A stretch of 64,000 bases of DNA from Virgibacillus sp. NKC19-16 (lineage in GTDB: Bacteria; Bacillota; Bacilli; Bacillales; Amphibacillaceae): assembly GCF_021560035.1 (NCBI RefSeq), contig NZ_CP074373.1, forward strand, positions 3,344,001 to 3,408,000, in the 5' to 3' direction. Each line of letters opens with the position of its first letter. Within the stretch, counting starts at the first letter, position 1. Below are positions 23,054 through 33,172 of this stretch, one piece after another. Made by a program: the position numbers and the translations under genes. Under the pieces are notes generated by a model. It was not told the origin of the DNA and made no database searches. It saw only the letters and a program-made list of their open reading frames with translations.

Positions 23054-23080
23054 AAAAAAAGAGCACCACTGGCGCTCTTT
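23054..23080 (-). terminator. Terminator of tdk
   Basis: Stem AAAGAGC / GCTCTTT (23058-23080) with seven T on the minus strand (complement of 23054-23060). It overlaps the last codons of tdk. Confidence 0.8.
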
Positions 23081-23699
23081 ACTCGGTAACCTTGGATAGA
23101 TCACTTGGCGTTTTTTCACTTGGTTTGTTTGGGACTTCGTGGTGGTGGCGGCATCTTGGTTCATAGGATTCAGAAGCACCCACTAAGATAGTTGGGTCAT
23201 CATATGATGCTGGCCTGCCATCAATTAGGCGCTGGGTGCGGCTGGCAGGTGATCCACATATTGGGCAAATGGCATTCAATTTTGTTACCGATTCGCTTAG
23301 TGCCATTAATTTGGGCATTACGCCAAACGGCTCTCCGCGAAAATTGGTATCCAAACCTGCAATGATGACACGGATACCAAGACAAGCCAGTTGGTCTGCC
23401 ACTTCGATAAGATTTTCATCAAAAAATTGTGCCTCATCAATTCCGACGATATCCAGATTCCCATTTACATTCTCCAAAATTTCATCTGCGCTGTTTACAG
23501 GCCGCGCTACTGTGGAGGATCCATCATGTGATACAACAGATTTATTCTTATATCTTGTATCGATCATCGGTTTAAAAACACGTACAGATAAATTTCCGTA
23601 TGTTGCACGACGAACGCGACGGATTAACTCCTCTGATTTTCCTGAAAACATACTGCCACAAATTACTTCCACCCAACCACTTTGCTTCCATTGGTACAT
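23079..23699 (-). CDS. tdk: Thymidine kinase
   Basis: Phosphorylates thymidine in salvage. 206 residues: P-loop GSMFSGKS at 15-22, the DEAQFF Walker B region, the lasso-type zinc site with CPIC and a later CRHH, typical of type II thymidine kinases. The C-terminal tail ([17 protein letters not shown]) is polar and variable. Located between the NERD gene and rpmE, as tdk is in B. subtilis next to rpmE and rho. Confidence 0.96.
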   Translation of the reverse strand: MYQWKQSGWVEVICGSMFSGKSEELIRRVRRATYGNLSVRVFKPMIDTRYKNKSVVSHDGSSTVARPVNSADEILENVNGNLDIVGIDEAQFFDENLIEVADQLACLGIRVIIAGLDTNFRGEPFGVMPKLMALSESVTKLNAICPICGSPASRTQRLIDGRPASYDDPTILVGASESYEPRCRHHHEVPNKPSEKTPSDLSKVTE

Positions 23700-23790
23700 G
23701 ATAAGGGACCCCCTCTCTTCAACATTGTTCTTATGTACTTATTTAGTTTCCGCTACAATCGTATTTATAACCTATTTATTTTTAAAAGTA

Positions 23791-23826
23791 AAAAACAGAC
23801 AAAATATAGACGTTTTGCCTGTTTTT
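23791..23826 (-). terminator. Terminator of the L31 gene
   Basis: Stem AACAGACAAAA (23794-23804) with TTTTGCCTGTT (23813-23823), followed on the minus strand by a T run. Lies between rpmE and tdk. Confidence 0.75.
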
Positions 23827-23876
23827 CTTATCAGTTTGATGAAGCGATGGTCACCCATAACCGGGCGCTCCACTTT

Positions 23877-24122
23877 TTATTTCATATTATATTTCTTCTT
23901 GAATCGGTCTACACGTCCGCCGACTTTGTCAGCTTTTTGTTTGCCTGTGTAGAATGGGTGTGAATCTGAGCTGATTTCAACACGGATTAATGGGTACGTG
24001 TTGCCATCTTCCCATTCAATTGTTTCGTCTGAATTTTGTGTTGAACCGGTTAAGAATTTATAGTCTGAGCTAGTATCTAGAAAAACTACTTTTCTGTACT
24101 CCGGATGAATATCCTTTTTCAT
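23877..24122 (-). CDS. rpmE2: Ribosomal protein bL31, zinc-free type B
   Basis: 81-residue large-subunit protein. The family ends are clear ([20 protein letters not shown] and [21 protein letters not shown]), but there is no CxxC pair: the positions that bind zinc in the type A form are Ser, Asp and other residues. It also has the type B insertion ([20 protein letters not shown]). In B. subtilis the gene at this locus, between tdk and rho, is the zinc-binding type A form, so the paralogue has been swapped here. No Zur box is seen upstream. Confidence 0.93.
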   Translation of the reverse strand: MKKDIHPEYRKVVFLDTSSDYKFLTGSTQNSDETIEWEDGNTYPLIRVEISSDSHPFYTGKQKADKVGGRVDRFKKKYNMK

Positions 24123-24276
24123 GTCTTTCCACTCCTTTTTGCCCTGAATCGATTGGAAACAGAGTTATTGTAAGAGACGTCACAGGTAAATACCTTATCT
24201 AAACTCACATAAAAAAATTATAACAGTCTCATGCTTTGATTGCAATAGCATATCCATGCAAAAATATTTCCAGCTA

Positions 24277-25557
24277 CTATTTAGCCGTTCCTTTACGTTT
24301 CATTTCTTCATCCATCATCTGGAAAAATTCCTCATTCGTCTTAGACGCTTTTAATCGTTTTAAGAAGCGTTCGAGGAAGCTATGGGAATCCTGCATGGTT
24401 TTACGGATGGCCCACATCTTATCAAGCTGTCCTTTATCAACAAGCAATTCTTCTTTTCGCGTACTGGAACGTAAAATATCGATGGCAGGAAAAATTCTGC
24501 GTTCTGCCAGATTGCGGTCCAGATGAAGTTCCATATTTCCCGTACCCTTGAATTCTTCGTATATAACATCATCCATACGAGAACCTGTGTCGACTAACGC
24601 TGTAGCAAGGACGGTGAAGCTTCCGCCTTCCTCGATGTTTCTTGCTGCACCGAAAAATCGCTTCGGACGGTGAAATGCTGCTGGGTCGATACCACCGGAT
24701 AGTGTACGACCACTTGGTGGGATCACCAGATTGTATGCACGTGCTAGTCTTGTAATACTATCCATCAACACGATAACGTCACGTTTATGCTCAACTAAGC
24801 GCATGGCTCTCTCTAATACAAGCTCCGATACTTTAATATGACTTTCCGGAACCTCATCAAAGGTTGAACTTACGACATCTACATCTGGAGCTACAGATCG
24901 CTCGATATCTGTTACTTCCTCCGGGCGCTCATCCACTAATAAAATAATTAATTTTGAGTCCGGGTGATTTTTTGAGATGCTGTTTGCAATCTCTTTTAAC
25001 AGCATTGTTTTACCAGCTTTTGGTGGTGCAACAATTAGACCACGCTGTCCAAATCCAACGGGTGTCATTAAATCAATAATTCGTGAGGAAAGCCTTCTTG
25101 ATTCCGTTTCCAAACTCATTAGCCGATCCGGATACAGGGGTGTCAATGCCGGAAAATGAACACGCTCTTTGGATGTGTCCGGATCCATGCCGTTTACAGC
25201 ATCAACATGCAACAGACCATAATAGCGCTCATTTTCTTTTGGTGGACGAACTTTTCCGGATACTTTGTCCCCATTCCTGAGGTCAAACCTGCGAATTTGC
25301 GAGGCGGAAATATAAATATCTTCTGCGCTCGGTGAATAATTAATCGGTCTTAAAAAGCCAAATCCTTCTGAGGGAATAATTTCCAATACTCCATCCATGA
25401 ATAAGTAGCCATCTTGTTCTGCTTGTCCTTTTAAAATAGCAAATATAAGTTCTTTTTTCGTTAATTTAGCGTAATAGGATATTTTATATTCCTTCGCTAA
25501 CGCATAAATTTCTTTTAATGTTAATGTCTCTAATTGAGAGATTGTTAATGTAGCCAT
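24277..25557 (-). CDS. rho: Transcription termination factor Rho
   Basis: Hexameric RNA-dependent ATPase. 426 residues: N-terminal helical domain, the cold-shock-like RNA-binding domain ([16 protein letters not shown]) and the ATPase with P-loop [12 protein letters not shown] and the Q-loop/R-loop regions. The ATG at 25557 behind GTGGTGAT gives the family start [10 protein letters not shown]; an upstream start at 25578 is less likely. Followed by L31, as in B. subtilis. Confidence 0.96.
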   Translation of the reverse strand: MATLTISQLETLTLKEIYALAKEYKISYYAKLTKKELIFAILKGQAEQDGYLFMDGVLEIIPSEGFGFLRPINYSPSAEDIYISASQIRRFDLRNGDKVSGKVRPPKENERYYGLLHVDAVNGMDPDTSKERVHFPALTPLYPDRLMSLETESRRLSSRIIDLMTPVGFGQRGLIVAPPKAGKTMLLKEIANSISKNHPDSKLIILLVDERPEEVTDIERSVAPDVDVVSSTFDEVPESHIKVSELVLERAMRLVEHKRDVIVLMDSITRLARAYNLVIPPSGRTLSGGIDPAAFHRPKRFFGAARNIEEGGSFTVLATALVDTGSRMDDVIYEEFKGTGNMELHLDRNLAERRIFPAIDILRSSTRKEELLVDKGQLDKMWAIRKTMQDSHSFLERFLKRLKASKTNEEFFQMMDEEMKRKGTAK

Positions 25558-25597
25558 AAAATCACCACGCCTACTCATTTTTAATTTTGTACTACTA

Positions 25598-25746
25598 GAG
25601 GTTGTTCAAAAGTCACCGAATGATAAGCGGCGAATCTCTTCGTTGGCTTGTTTTTCCGCTACTCACGTATTTAAAAACATACGTTCCGTTGCTCAAAACT
25701 ACGCCGCCTCGACCTTCTTGCTTCTAATTCGGCAACTTTTTGAACG
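25598..25746. repeat. Short palindromic intergenic repeat E
   Basis: About 149 nt with inverted ends: GTTCAAAAGTCACCGAAT at the left and ATTCGGCAACTTTTTGAAC at the right. An inner hairpin CACGTAT / ATACGTT surrounds TTTAAAAAC. No open frame or transposase. It differs from the larger elements A-D. The rest of the 470-base gap between rho and glpX (25558-26027) shows only a terminator for glpX. Confidence 0.65.
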
Positions 25747-25963
25747 CATACTACTATATTGATAAAAGATGTATTTGATCTTTTACGGAAGGTAGTCCCT
25801 GAAAGAGATGAAGAATGATCAGAAGCTGATAGAAGTTCTTACCCTGGATAAATTACTTGTCTACATATCGTAGCCAACTCATGTCACACTTAAACATATG
25901 ACTATGTTACACGTTTGCAGAACAATATTCAACTCTATTTTTAAATTTACTAGATTTTTATAG

Positions 25964-26012
25964 AAAAAGCATGCCCCTTCTTCAATCAACTCATAAAGTA
26001 TGATTGGAAGGG
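25964..26012 (-). terminator. Terminator of glpX
   Basis: Stem CCCTTC-tt-CAATCA (25975-25988) with TGATTG-GAAGGG (26001-26012) and a T run on the minus strand (complement of 25964-25968). Confidence 0.75.
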
Positions 26013-26027
26013 ACATTCATTATTATA

Positions 26028-26996
26028 TCAAGACTTCATGACAAGATCAGGTTTTTTCTGCAGACTGTGTTTGCCATCAATGAAGCGGACTGTGCCACTT
26101 TTTGCACGCATTACAACCGTTTCCGTTGTCGCCTTCGATCCTTTAAACTGAACACCTTGTAATAATTCACCATCTGTTACGCCTGTTGCAGCGAAAATGG
26201 CGTCATCACCACTGCAAAAATCATCCATGTAGAATACTTTATTTAAATCTGTAATTCCCATTTTACTGCAGCGAGCCTTTTCCTCATCATTTGACGGTGC
26301 TAGTTTCCCCTGAATTTCGCCGCCTAAACATTTTAGTGCCGCCGCAGCAAGTACACCTTCAGGGGCGCCGCCGATTCCGAGCAAAATATCCACACCTGTA
26401 TCATCAAAAGCTGTATTGATTGCCGCTGCTACATCACCAGCTGGAATTAGTTTAATCCGGGCACCCGTTTCACGGATTTCCTCAATCAATTTTGCGTGGC
26501 GCGGACGATCCAGAACCGTTGCAACCACGTCTTCTATATTTTTATTCTTTGCCCCCGCCACTGCTTTTAAATTGTCATAGACAGGAGCATTTATATCAAT
26601 CTTACCTACCGACTCCGGACCGACTGCAATCTTTTGCATGTACATATCCGGTGCATGGAGGAGTGCTCCTTTATCTGCAATCGCAATAACAGCGAGTGCA
26701 TTCCAAGAACCTTGCGCAACAATGTCGGTACCTTCCAGTGGATCAACAGCTACATCTACTCCCGGCCCAGTTCCGGTGCCAAGTTCTTCGCCGATATAAA
26801 GCATTGGCGCTTCGTCTCTCTCACCTTCCCCGATGACTACTGTCCCCTGCATTGGAATGGTATCAAAAACATCGCGCATTGCTGTCGTTGCAGCATCATC
26901 TGCTTCTTCCTTTTTACCTCTTCCCATCCAGCGAGCTGATTTTTGTGCAGCAGCCTCTGTTACACGTACTAATTCCATTGTTAAACTTCTTTCCAT
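26028..26996 (-). CDS. glpX: Fructose-1,6-bisphosphatase class II
   Basis: Hydrolyses fructose-1,6-bisphosphate in gluconeogenesis. About 322 residues with [18 protein letters not shown] and the metal-binding [15 protein letters not shown], and a [18 protein letters not shown] signature. The ATG at 26996 gives the family start [14 protein letters not shown]; an upstream ATG at 27017 adds seven charged residues inside the ribosome-site region. Position between rho and murA is the ywjI locus of B. subtilis. Confidence 0.95.
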   Translation of the reverse strand: MERSLTMELVRVTEAAAQKSARWMGRGKKEEADDAATTAMRDVFDTIPMQGTVVIGEGERDEAPMLYIGEELGTGTGPGVDVAVDPLEGTDIVAQGSWNALAVIAIADKGALLHAPDMYMQKIAVGPESVGKIDINAPVYDNLKAVAGAKNKNIEDVVATVLDRPRHAKLIEEIRETGARIKLIPAGDVAAAINTAFDDTGVDILLGIGGAPEGVLAAAALKCLGGEIQGKLAPSNDEEKARCSKMGITDLNKVFYMDDFCSGDDAIFAATGVTDGELLQGVQFKGSKATTETVVMRAKSGTVRFIDGKHSLQKKPDLVMKS

Positions 26997-27107
26997 GTAT
27001 TCCCTCTCCCTTTTCATTAAACTATCCTCATCTCAAAGGACCATTTATGTATGAAAGGTATTACGACTAACTAGAATCCGGCGCGTTCGTCAAAAAAGCA
27101 ACCTACT

Positions 27108-28397
27108 TTATGAATTTTGAAAGTGGACAACTTCCTCCTCCGTCATTTCTTCGCGCCACACATTTGCACCGAGGTTAAGTAATTTCTCTGTAATTTTTTC
27201 ATAACCTCTGTCAATATGCTCAAGACCTGTTATTTCCGTTAATCCTTCAGCCATTAACCCAGCGACAATCAGAGCAGCACCCGCACGAAGATCGGTGGCT
27301 TTTACTTTTGCGCCTTCTAGCTGGACAGGGCCTGATACGATTGCCGAACCGCCTTCAACCTTTATTGTAGCATTCATACGTCTTAATTCGTCAATATGCT
27401 TTAAACGTGCCGAGTATATGGTATCTGTAATTACGCCTGTGTTTACTGCCTTGGTTAATAAAGATGTAAAAGGCTGCTGGAGATCTGTCGGGAATCCCGG
27501 ATAAACCAATGTTTTTATATCCACACTTTTTAACGGTGCTTTCGGTGTGATTAAAAGTTGTTCATCCTTTTCCTCTATCGTTACACCCATCTCGCGCAAT
27601 TTTGCTAATACGGATTCGATATGTTGGGAAATGACGTTATCAATGAGAACTTTTTCCCCCTGTGCAGCAGCTGCAATGGCATACGTTCCGGCTTCGATGC
27701 GGTCCGGAATAATCGTATGTGTGCAGCCATGCAGTTCAGGTACACCTTCAATCCGAATAACATCTGTGCCGACACCTTTTATTTTTGCCCCCATGTTTGT
27801 TAACAATGTGGCTACATCAATAATTTCCGGCTCCTTGGCGGCGTTTTCAATCGTAGTTTTTCCTTTTGCCTTTACTGCAGCGAGCATGATATTAATCGTT
27901 GCACCAACACTGACGACATCAAGGTAAATCCGAGCGCCTCTAAGCTCTTCTGCACGCAGGTAAATGGCTCCTTGTTCATTTGTAACCTCAGCACCAAGCG
28001 CTTCAAAACCTTTAATATGCTGATCAATCGGGCGTGGCCCCAAATAGCATCCTCCAGGAAGACCGATTACTGCTTTATTAAATTTACCCAGCATCGCACC
28101 CATGAAATAGTAGGAAGCACGAAGCTTTTTTACTTTTCCATTCGGTAATGGCATGGATACCATATTTTGCGGGCTTATATTTATGGTCTGATTATCCTCC
28201 CATGAGACGGATCCGCCAATTTCTTCAAGTAAATCACCAAGTGTATACACATCAGAAATCTCTGGCAGCCCTTCTATCGTTACATCGGAATCTGCTAATA
28301 TGGAGGCGGGCAATAAAGCAACAGCACTGTTTTTTGCACCGCTGACCCGAACCTGACCATTTAAAAGATGGCCACCTTCAATTACCATTTTTTGCAT
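27108..28397 (-). CDS. murA: UDP-N-acetylglucosamine 1-carboxyvinyltransferase (MurAB/MurZ type)
   Basis: First committed step of peptidoglycan synthesis, adding enolpyruvate to UDP-GlcNAc. 429 residues with the catalytic Cys117 in [17 protein letters not shown], the residue that fosfomycin alkylates. Its place between glpX and the transaldolase gene marks it as the murAB (murZ) copy; in B. subtilis a second copy, murAA, sits next to ywmB, so one is expected just left of this window. Confidence 0.96.
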   Translation of the reverse strand: MQKMVIEGGHLLNGQVRVSGAKNSAVALLPASILADSDVTIEGLPEISDVYTLGDLLEEIGGSVSWEDNQTINISPQNMVSMPLPNGKVKKLRASYYFMGAMLGKFNKAVIGLPGGCYLGPRPIDQHIKGFEALGAEVTNEQGAIYLRAEELRGARIYLDVVSVGATINIMLAAVKAKGKTTIENAAKEPEIIDVATLLTNMGAKIKGVGTDVIRIEGVPELHGCTHTIIPDRIEAGTYAIAAAAQGEKVLIDNVISQHIESVLAKLREMGVTIEEKDEQLLITPKAPLKSVDIKTLVYPGFPTDLQQPFTSLLTKAVNTGVITDTIYSARLKHIDELRRMNATIKVEGGSAIVSGPVQLEGAKVKATDLRAGAALIVAGLMAEGLTEITGLEHIDRGYEKITEKLLNLGANVWREEMTEEEVVHFQNS

Positions 28398-28430
28398 CTG
28401 GAAACCCTCACCTTTCTTTCGTACAGAATA

Positions 28431-28477
28431 AAAGAAAGCGACTCGGTATATTCACGTGCGAGTATAAGTCTTTCTTT
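28431..28477 (-). terminator. Hairpin between tal and murA
   Basis: AAAGAAAG (28431-28438) and CTTTCTTT (28470-28477), with a second inner pair CGA/TCG-type match, followed by TTTT on the minus strand. May end tal transcription or attenuate murA. Confidence 0.5.
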
Positions 28478-28515
28478 TTGCTCTTAGTTTGTGCATTATT
28501 TCCAATTTCATGCAA

Positions 28516-29157
28516 TTAATTTTGCTTTTTCCAGTCTGAAAGGAATTTTTCTATTCCTTGGTCTGTTAATGGGTGTTTGACAAGCTGATCAATGACTTTC
28601 ATTGGAATTGTTGCAATATCAGCGCCGTTCAGTGCAGCATCTGTTACATGCAGTGGATGCCTGATCGATGCAGCGATGATTTCTGTATCGATATTATGCA
28701 CGTCGAAAATAGCTGAAATGGTTGCAACTAAATCCATACCATCTTGACCTATATCATCCAAGCGTCCTAAAAATGGAGATACATAGGAAGCACCGGAACG
28801 AGCTGCCAGTAGTGCCTGATTGGCATTGAAAATGAGTGTGACGTTTGTTTTGATATTCAAGTCAGCCAATGCCTTCACTGCCTTCAGACCCTCGAGCGTC
28901 ATTGGAACTTTCACAGTGATATTCTCCGCGATTGCAGCAAGTTCCTTTCCTTCTTCGATCATCCCCTCCGCATCTTCTGAGATAACTTCTGCACTAACAG
29001 AGCCTGATACTTCTTCTGTAATTTCACCTAAACGCTCATGAAAAGACACGCCTTCTTTCGCTACTAGGCTTGGGTTTGTTGTTACACCCGCTAAAATACC
29101 CAATGCGTTTGCTGAACGTATGTCATCAATATTTGCCGAATCAATAAAAAATTTCAT
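28516..29157 (-). CDS. tal: Transaldolase-family protein (TalC/FSA type)
   Basis: 213-residue class I aldolase fold of the short transaldolase/fructose-6-phosphate aldolase family. Starts [16 protein letters not shown], with GVTTNPSL at 24-31 and the Schiff-base lysine Lys83 in TVKVPMT. It is the ywjH locus of B. subtilis. The neighbouring class II aldolase fbaA, normally between this gene and spo0F, is missing here. Confidence 0.93.
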   Translation of the reverse strand: MKFFIDSANIDDIRSANALGILAGVTTNPSLVAKEGVSFHERLGEITEEVSGSVSAEVISEDAEGMIEEGKELAAIAENITVKVPMTLEGLKAVKALADLNIKTNVTLIFNANQALLAARSGASYVSPFLGRLDDIGQDGMDLVATISAIFDVHNIDTEIIAASIRHPLHVTDAALNGADIATIPMKVIDQLVKHPLTDQGIEKFLSDWKKQN

Positions 29158-29257
29158 ATCTGTATCTCCCCCACTCTGTGTTTGTTTCTTTTAAAAATTA
29201 TTTCATCTACAGTACAAGAATACCAATTTGCGTCTCATGTCGCAACATTTGATTGAT

Positions 29258-29617
29258 TTAGCCTATCACTGATTTTACAAGTTCTACCATTTCCTCAACA
29301 TCAAATGGCTTTGTTAAGACAGCTTTTACTTGACTATACTGGGCAGCTTCCTCCCTTATAGACTCTTCAAAACCGCTCATTAAAAATGCTGGAATCTCTC
29401 GTTCATTTTGATGTAATTGATCTAATATTTCAGTCCCGTTGAAAATTGGAAGTCTGTAATCCACTATAATTAGATGAAAAGGATTTGTATTTATAATATC
29501 TAAAGCTTCTTTTCCTGTTGTAGCAGTAGTTACATGATATCCTTTACTTGTAAAAAGATCTGTTAATAATAAACGGATGCCTGCTTGATCATCAACTACC
29601 AAGATTTTCTTCTGCAA
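29258..29617 (-). CDS. spo0F: Sporulation phosphorelay response regulator Spo0F (divergent)
   Basis: A single-domain receiver of 119 residues that passes phosphate from sporulation kinases to Spo0B. The opening ILVVDDQAGIRLLLTDLF is the Spo0F signature; Asp9, Asp10, the phosphorylated Asp53 and Lys103 are present. The switch residue is Ser81 (LMSGF) in place of Thr, and the beta4-alpha4 region that contacts Spo0B is divergent. The start is a TTG nine bases after a GGGGGAGGGGGA ribosome site. Synteny with tal and pyrG supports the call. I see no convincing sigma-H promoter or Spo0A box upstream. Confidence 0.85.
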   Translation of the reverse strand: MQKKILVVDDQAGIRLLLTDLFTSKGYHVTTATTGKEALDIINTNPFHLIIVDYRLPIFNGTEILDQLHQNEREIPAFLMSGFEESIREEAAQYSQVKAVLTKPFDVEEMVELVKSVIG

Positions 29618-29807
29618 ATCAATACTTCCCCCTCCCCCTTTTTAATCTAATAGCCCATGTACTAATTTCTATATTCGAGATGGAAAAACCTGCTATGTAA
29701 CAGAATTATCTCAATTTAGTCTGTTTTTTGAGATGAGCGTAATTAATAAAAATGGCGTGAAAAAGCGTTTGTTGGGATTTAGGGGAGCTATTTTTATATA
29801 AATGTTC

Positions 29808-30289
29808 TTTTCGTAAGTATTGTTGTTTTTAAATCTTCGCAGTTGATATAAAATGCGACGTAGCAGGAAATGATGGTTGGTGTGTATTTAACCGCTGCGG
29901 AAATACACTACGCTTTCCGTGGGCGGCTGCCTGAGCCTCCTCGAGCTCCGCTCTGCGGGGTCTCACCGTAGCCTTTAGCTCCCACAGGAGTCTCCGTGTA
30001 TTTTCTCCGCTGGTGTTGGCTACTATATATTATTTGTGTGATAAAACGAAACAGTTTCTTTGCTATCACTAGTCCGGGTGAGAGGACGGTAGTCGACTCC
30101 TGCGGGAACAAATGTCTTCGGTGGGACGAGCATTTACGCGCAGTCCTAGCACGTGCCCGAAGACCGGTCTTCCGCGAGGAGGCTGAGGCCCTAAGGTCCG
30201 CTACTGCCCGGAACGACCCCGGACGGCGGCGTGTATTGCACATAACGTCGTATTTTATATCTTTTGCGTCAAAAGCAATAATCTTTTAG
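29808..30289 (+). repeat. MITE-like element, copy A
   Basis: 482 nt with imperfect inverted ends: TTTTCGTAAGTATTGTTG at left and GCAATAATCTTTTAG at right, each followed inwards by GATATAAAA and a CGACGT motif. Inside lie two large GC-rich hairpin modules: one with paired GGAAATACAC / GTGTATTTTC ends (about 29899-30008) and a second (about 30075-30210). No transposase frame. It occupies the spo0F-pyrG gap where B. subtilis has ywjG. Relative to its ends, the core is inverted compared with copies B and C. Confidence 0.82.
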
Positions 30290-30308
30290 AAAACCCTAAT
30301 ATAAAAAT

Positions 30309-30340
30309 CCCCGAATGATGTGTTCACACTTCATTCGGGG
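30309..30340 (-). terminator. Terminator of pyrG
   Basis: Perfect stem CCCCGAATGA (30309-30318) and TCATTCGGGG (30331-30340), followed by ATTTTTAT on the minus strand. Confidence 0.9.
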
Positions 30341-30352
30341 GCTTTCTCCGTT

Positions 30353-32062
<1,710 letters not shown>

Positions 32063-32086
32063 TAACGTATCTAAATTTAAAGAGCC

Positions 32087-32123
32087 CAATAAGAATTGTA
32101 ATCATAAAGCATAGATAAGTCAA
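32087..32123 (-). promoter_or_regulatory. Sigma-A promoter and GGGCTC start site of pyrG
   Basis: TTGACT (32118-32123), exactly 17 bases, TACAAT (32095-32100), seven bases, then the initial transcribed sequence GGGCTC beginning at 32087. The three starting Gs followed by C are required for CTP-sensitive reiterative initiation. Confidence 0.88.
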
Positions 32124-32131
32124 GCCGGATT

Positions 32132-32668
32132 TTATGTTTTTTCTTCTTCATCCTCATCAATCGACTCTTCCTCATTCACAGCCTCTTCTTCAATTCCGGA
32201 AATTTCTTCATCTTCATCAAACATCTTGCCTTCATCACCTAATTCATCGACCATTTCATCGATATCCTCATCAACGATATCAAGTTCTTCTTCATCCAGA
32301 TGAAGTTCCTCGTCTTCCTCTTTCTTTTCTTTCTTCGGTTTTGCTTTTGGCTTTTCTTTTGTTACTTTTGCTTTCTTCTTTTTCTTTGGAGCTCCGCCTT
32401 CTTCGTCCATCTTCTCCACTGGATACCAGCGTTTTAGTCCCCACGTATTTTCACCGAGCGTAATAAAGCGCCCATCCACATTTAACTCCGTATAGAACTG
32501 TGCAATATTCGCTGTTTTTTCTTCTTCAGACAAATCCTTCATCTTAGCAACTTGATCAAAAATATCTTTAAAATGAATCGACTTTTTTTCATCGACTAAC
32601 ACAGAATTAGCCAATTCGATCATTGCTATTTGTTTCACATCTTCGTGGCTATATTCCTTTAAGCTCAC
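32132..32668 (-). CDS. rpoE: RNA polymerase delta subunit
   Basis: Gram-positive accessory RNA polymerase subunit that speeds recycling. 178 residues: a folded N-terminal HARE-HTH domain (about 1-90, with WGLKRWYPVEKMDEE), then a Lys-rich stretch (KKKKKAKVTKEKPKAKPKK) and a disordered, highly acidic tail. The start codon is GTG behind AAAGGGAG. It sits upstream of pyrG, as in B. subtilis. Confidence 0.96.
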   Translation of the reverse strand: MSLKEYSHEDVKQIAMIELANSVLVDEKKSIHFKDIFDQVAKMKDLSEEEKTANIAQFYTELNVDGRFITLGENTWGLKRWYPVEKMDEEGGAPKKKKKAKVTKEKPKAKPKKEKKEEDEELHLDEEELDIVDEDIDEMVDELGDEGKMFDEDEEISGIEEEAVNEEESIDEDEEEKT

Positions 32669-32804
32669 GGTAACGCACTCCCTTTACATATATAATAAGG
32701 CTCATCGGCCTCGTTGATACTCGTAATTTTTTAACTTTATGCTACAAAACTGAAAATAAAACCATATCTTTCATTATAAACAAATCTTACCTGAATATGC
32801 TAGC

Positions 32805-32844
32805 AAAAAAGTTGAGAAAACCAAAATGTTTTCTCAACTTTTTT
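32805..32844. terminator. Bidirectional terminator after the icmF operon
   Basis: AAAAAAGTTGAGAAAA (32805-32820) and TTTTCTCAACTTTTTT (32829-32844) form a long stem with A and T runs on both sides. It separates the acyl-CoA operon from rpoE. Confidence 0.85.
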
Positions 32845-32959
32845 TAGGGGGAAGCACAGGGAAGGTTCTCATGCTTCCTCGATAAAACACGCGGAGTGCT
32901 GAAATTTTATCCGTGGATGTGAATAAAGCGCGTGCGTTCAATGCAGAACTTGGACGAAA

Positions 32960-33120
32960 ACCGAAGTAAGAACGCCGAATGCCGAACCAAGTGCGCTGAA
33001 AGCCAAAGCGGGCGACACGAATGCCGAACCAAGTGCACTAAAAGCCGAACCGGGCGCCGCGAATGCCGAACCAAGTGCGCTGAAAGCCGAACTGGATGCC
33101 GCGAACGCCGAATGCCGAAC
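32960..33120. repeat. 21-nt period degenerate tandem repeat, tract 4
   Basis: GCCGAA (or GCCAAA) starts units at 32981, 33002, 33023, 33044, 33065, 33086 and 33107, all at 21-nt steps, with half-unit extras at 32974 and 33114 (7 nt off). Units alternate in two types, giving a 42-nt higher-order period: odd units continue CCAAGTGC, even units CGGGCGCC or similar. It is the reverse complement of the tract 2/3 family (TTCGGC). It lies about 50 bases after the icmF stop; the remainder of 32669-33172 holds the terminator above and the rpoE promoter region. Confidence 0.88.
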
Positions 33121-33172
33121 CTAGCGACCACCAATAAAATCAACACGCATTTCGGTGGCATAGGAACGTTCC

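Noticed and set aside
22738-23055. 105-codon plus-strand frame with Ser-Ala-Phe repeats
   Set aside because: Same cause, tract 3; the frame breaks where one unit is 19 nt, and the composition is repeat-derived.
29908-30243. 111-codon minus-strand open frame inside element A
   Set aside because: Arg-rich, no ribosome site, lies across hairpin arms of a repeated non-coding element and is not kept in the other copies.
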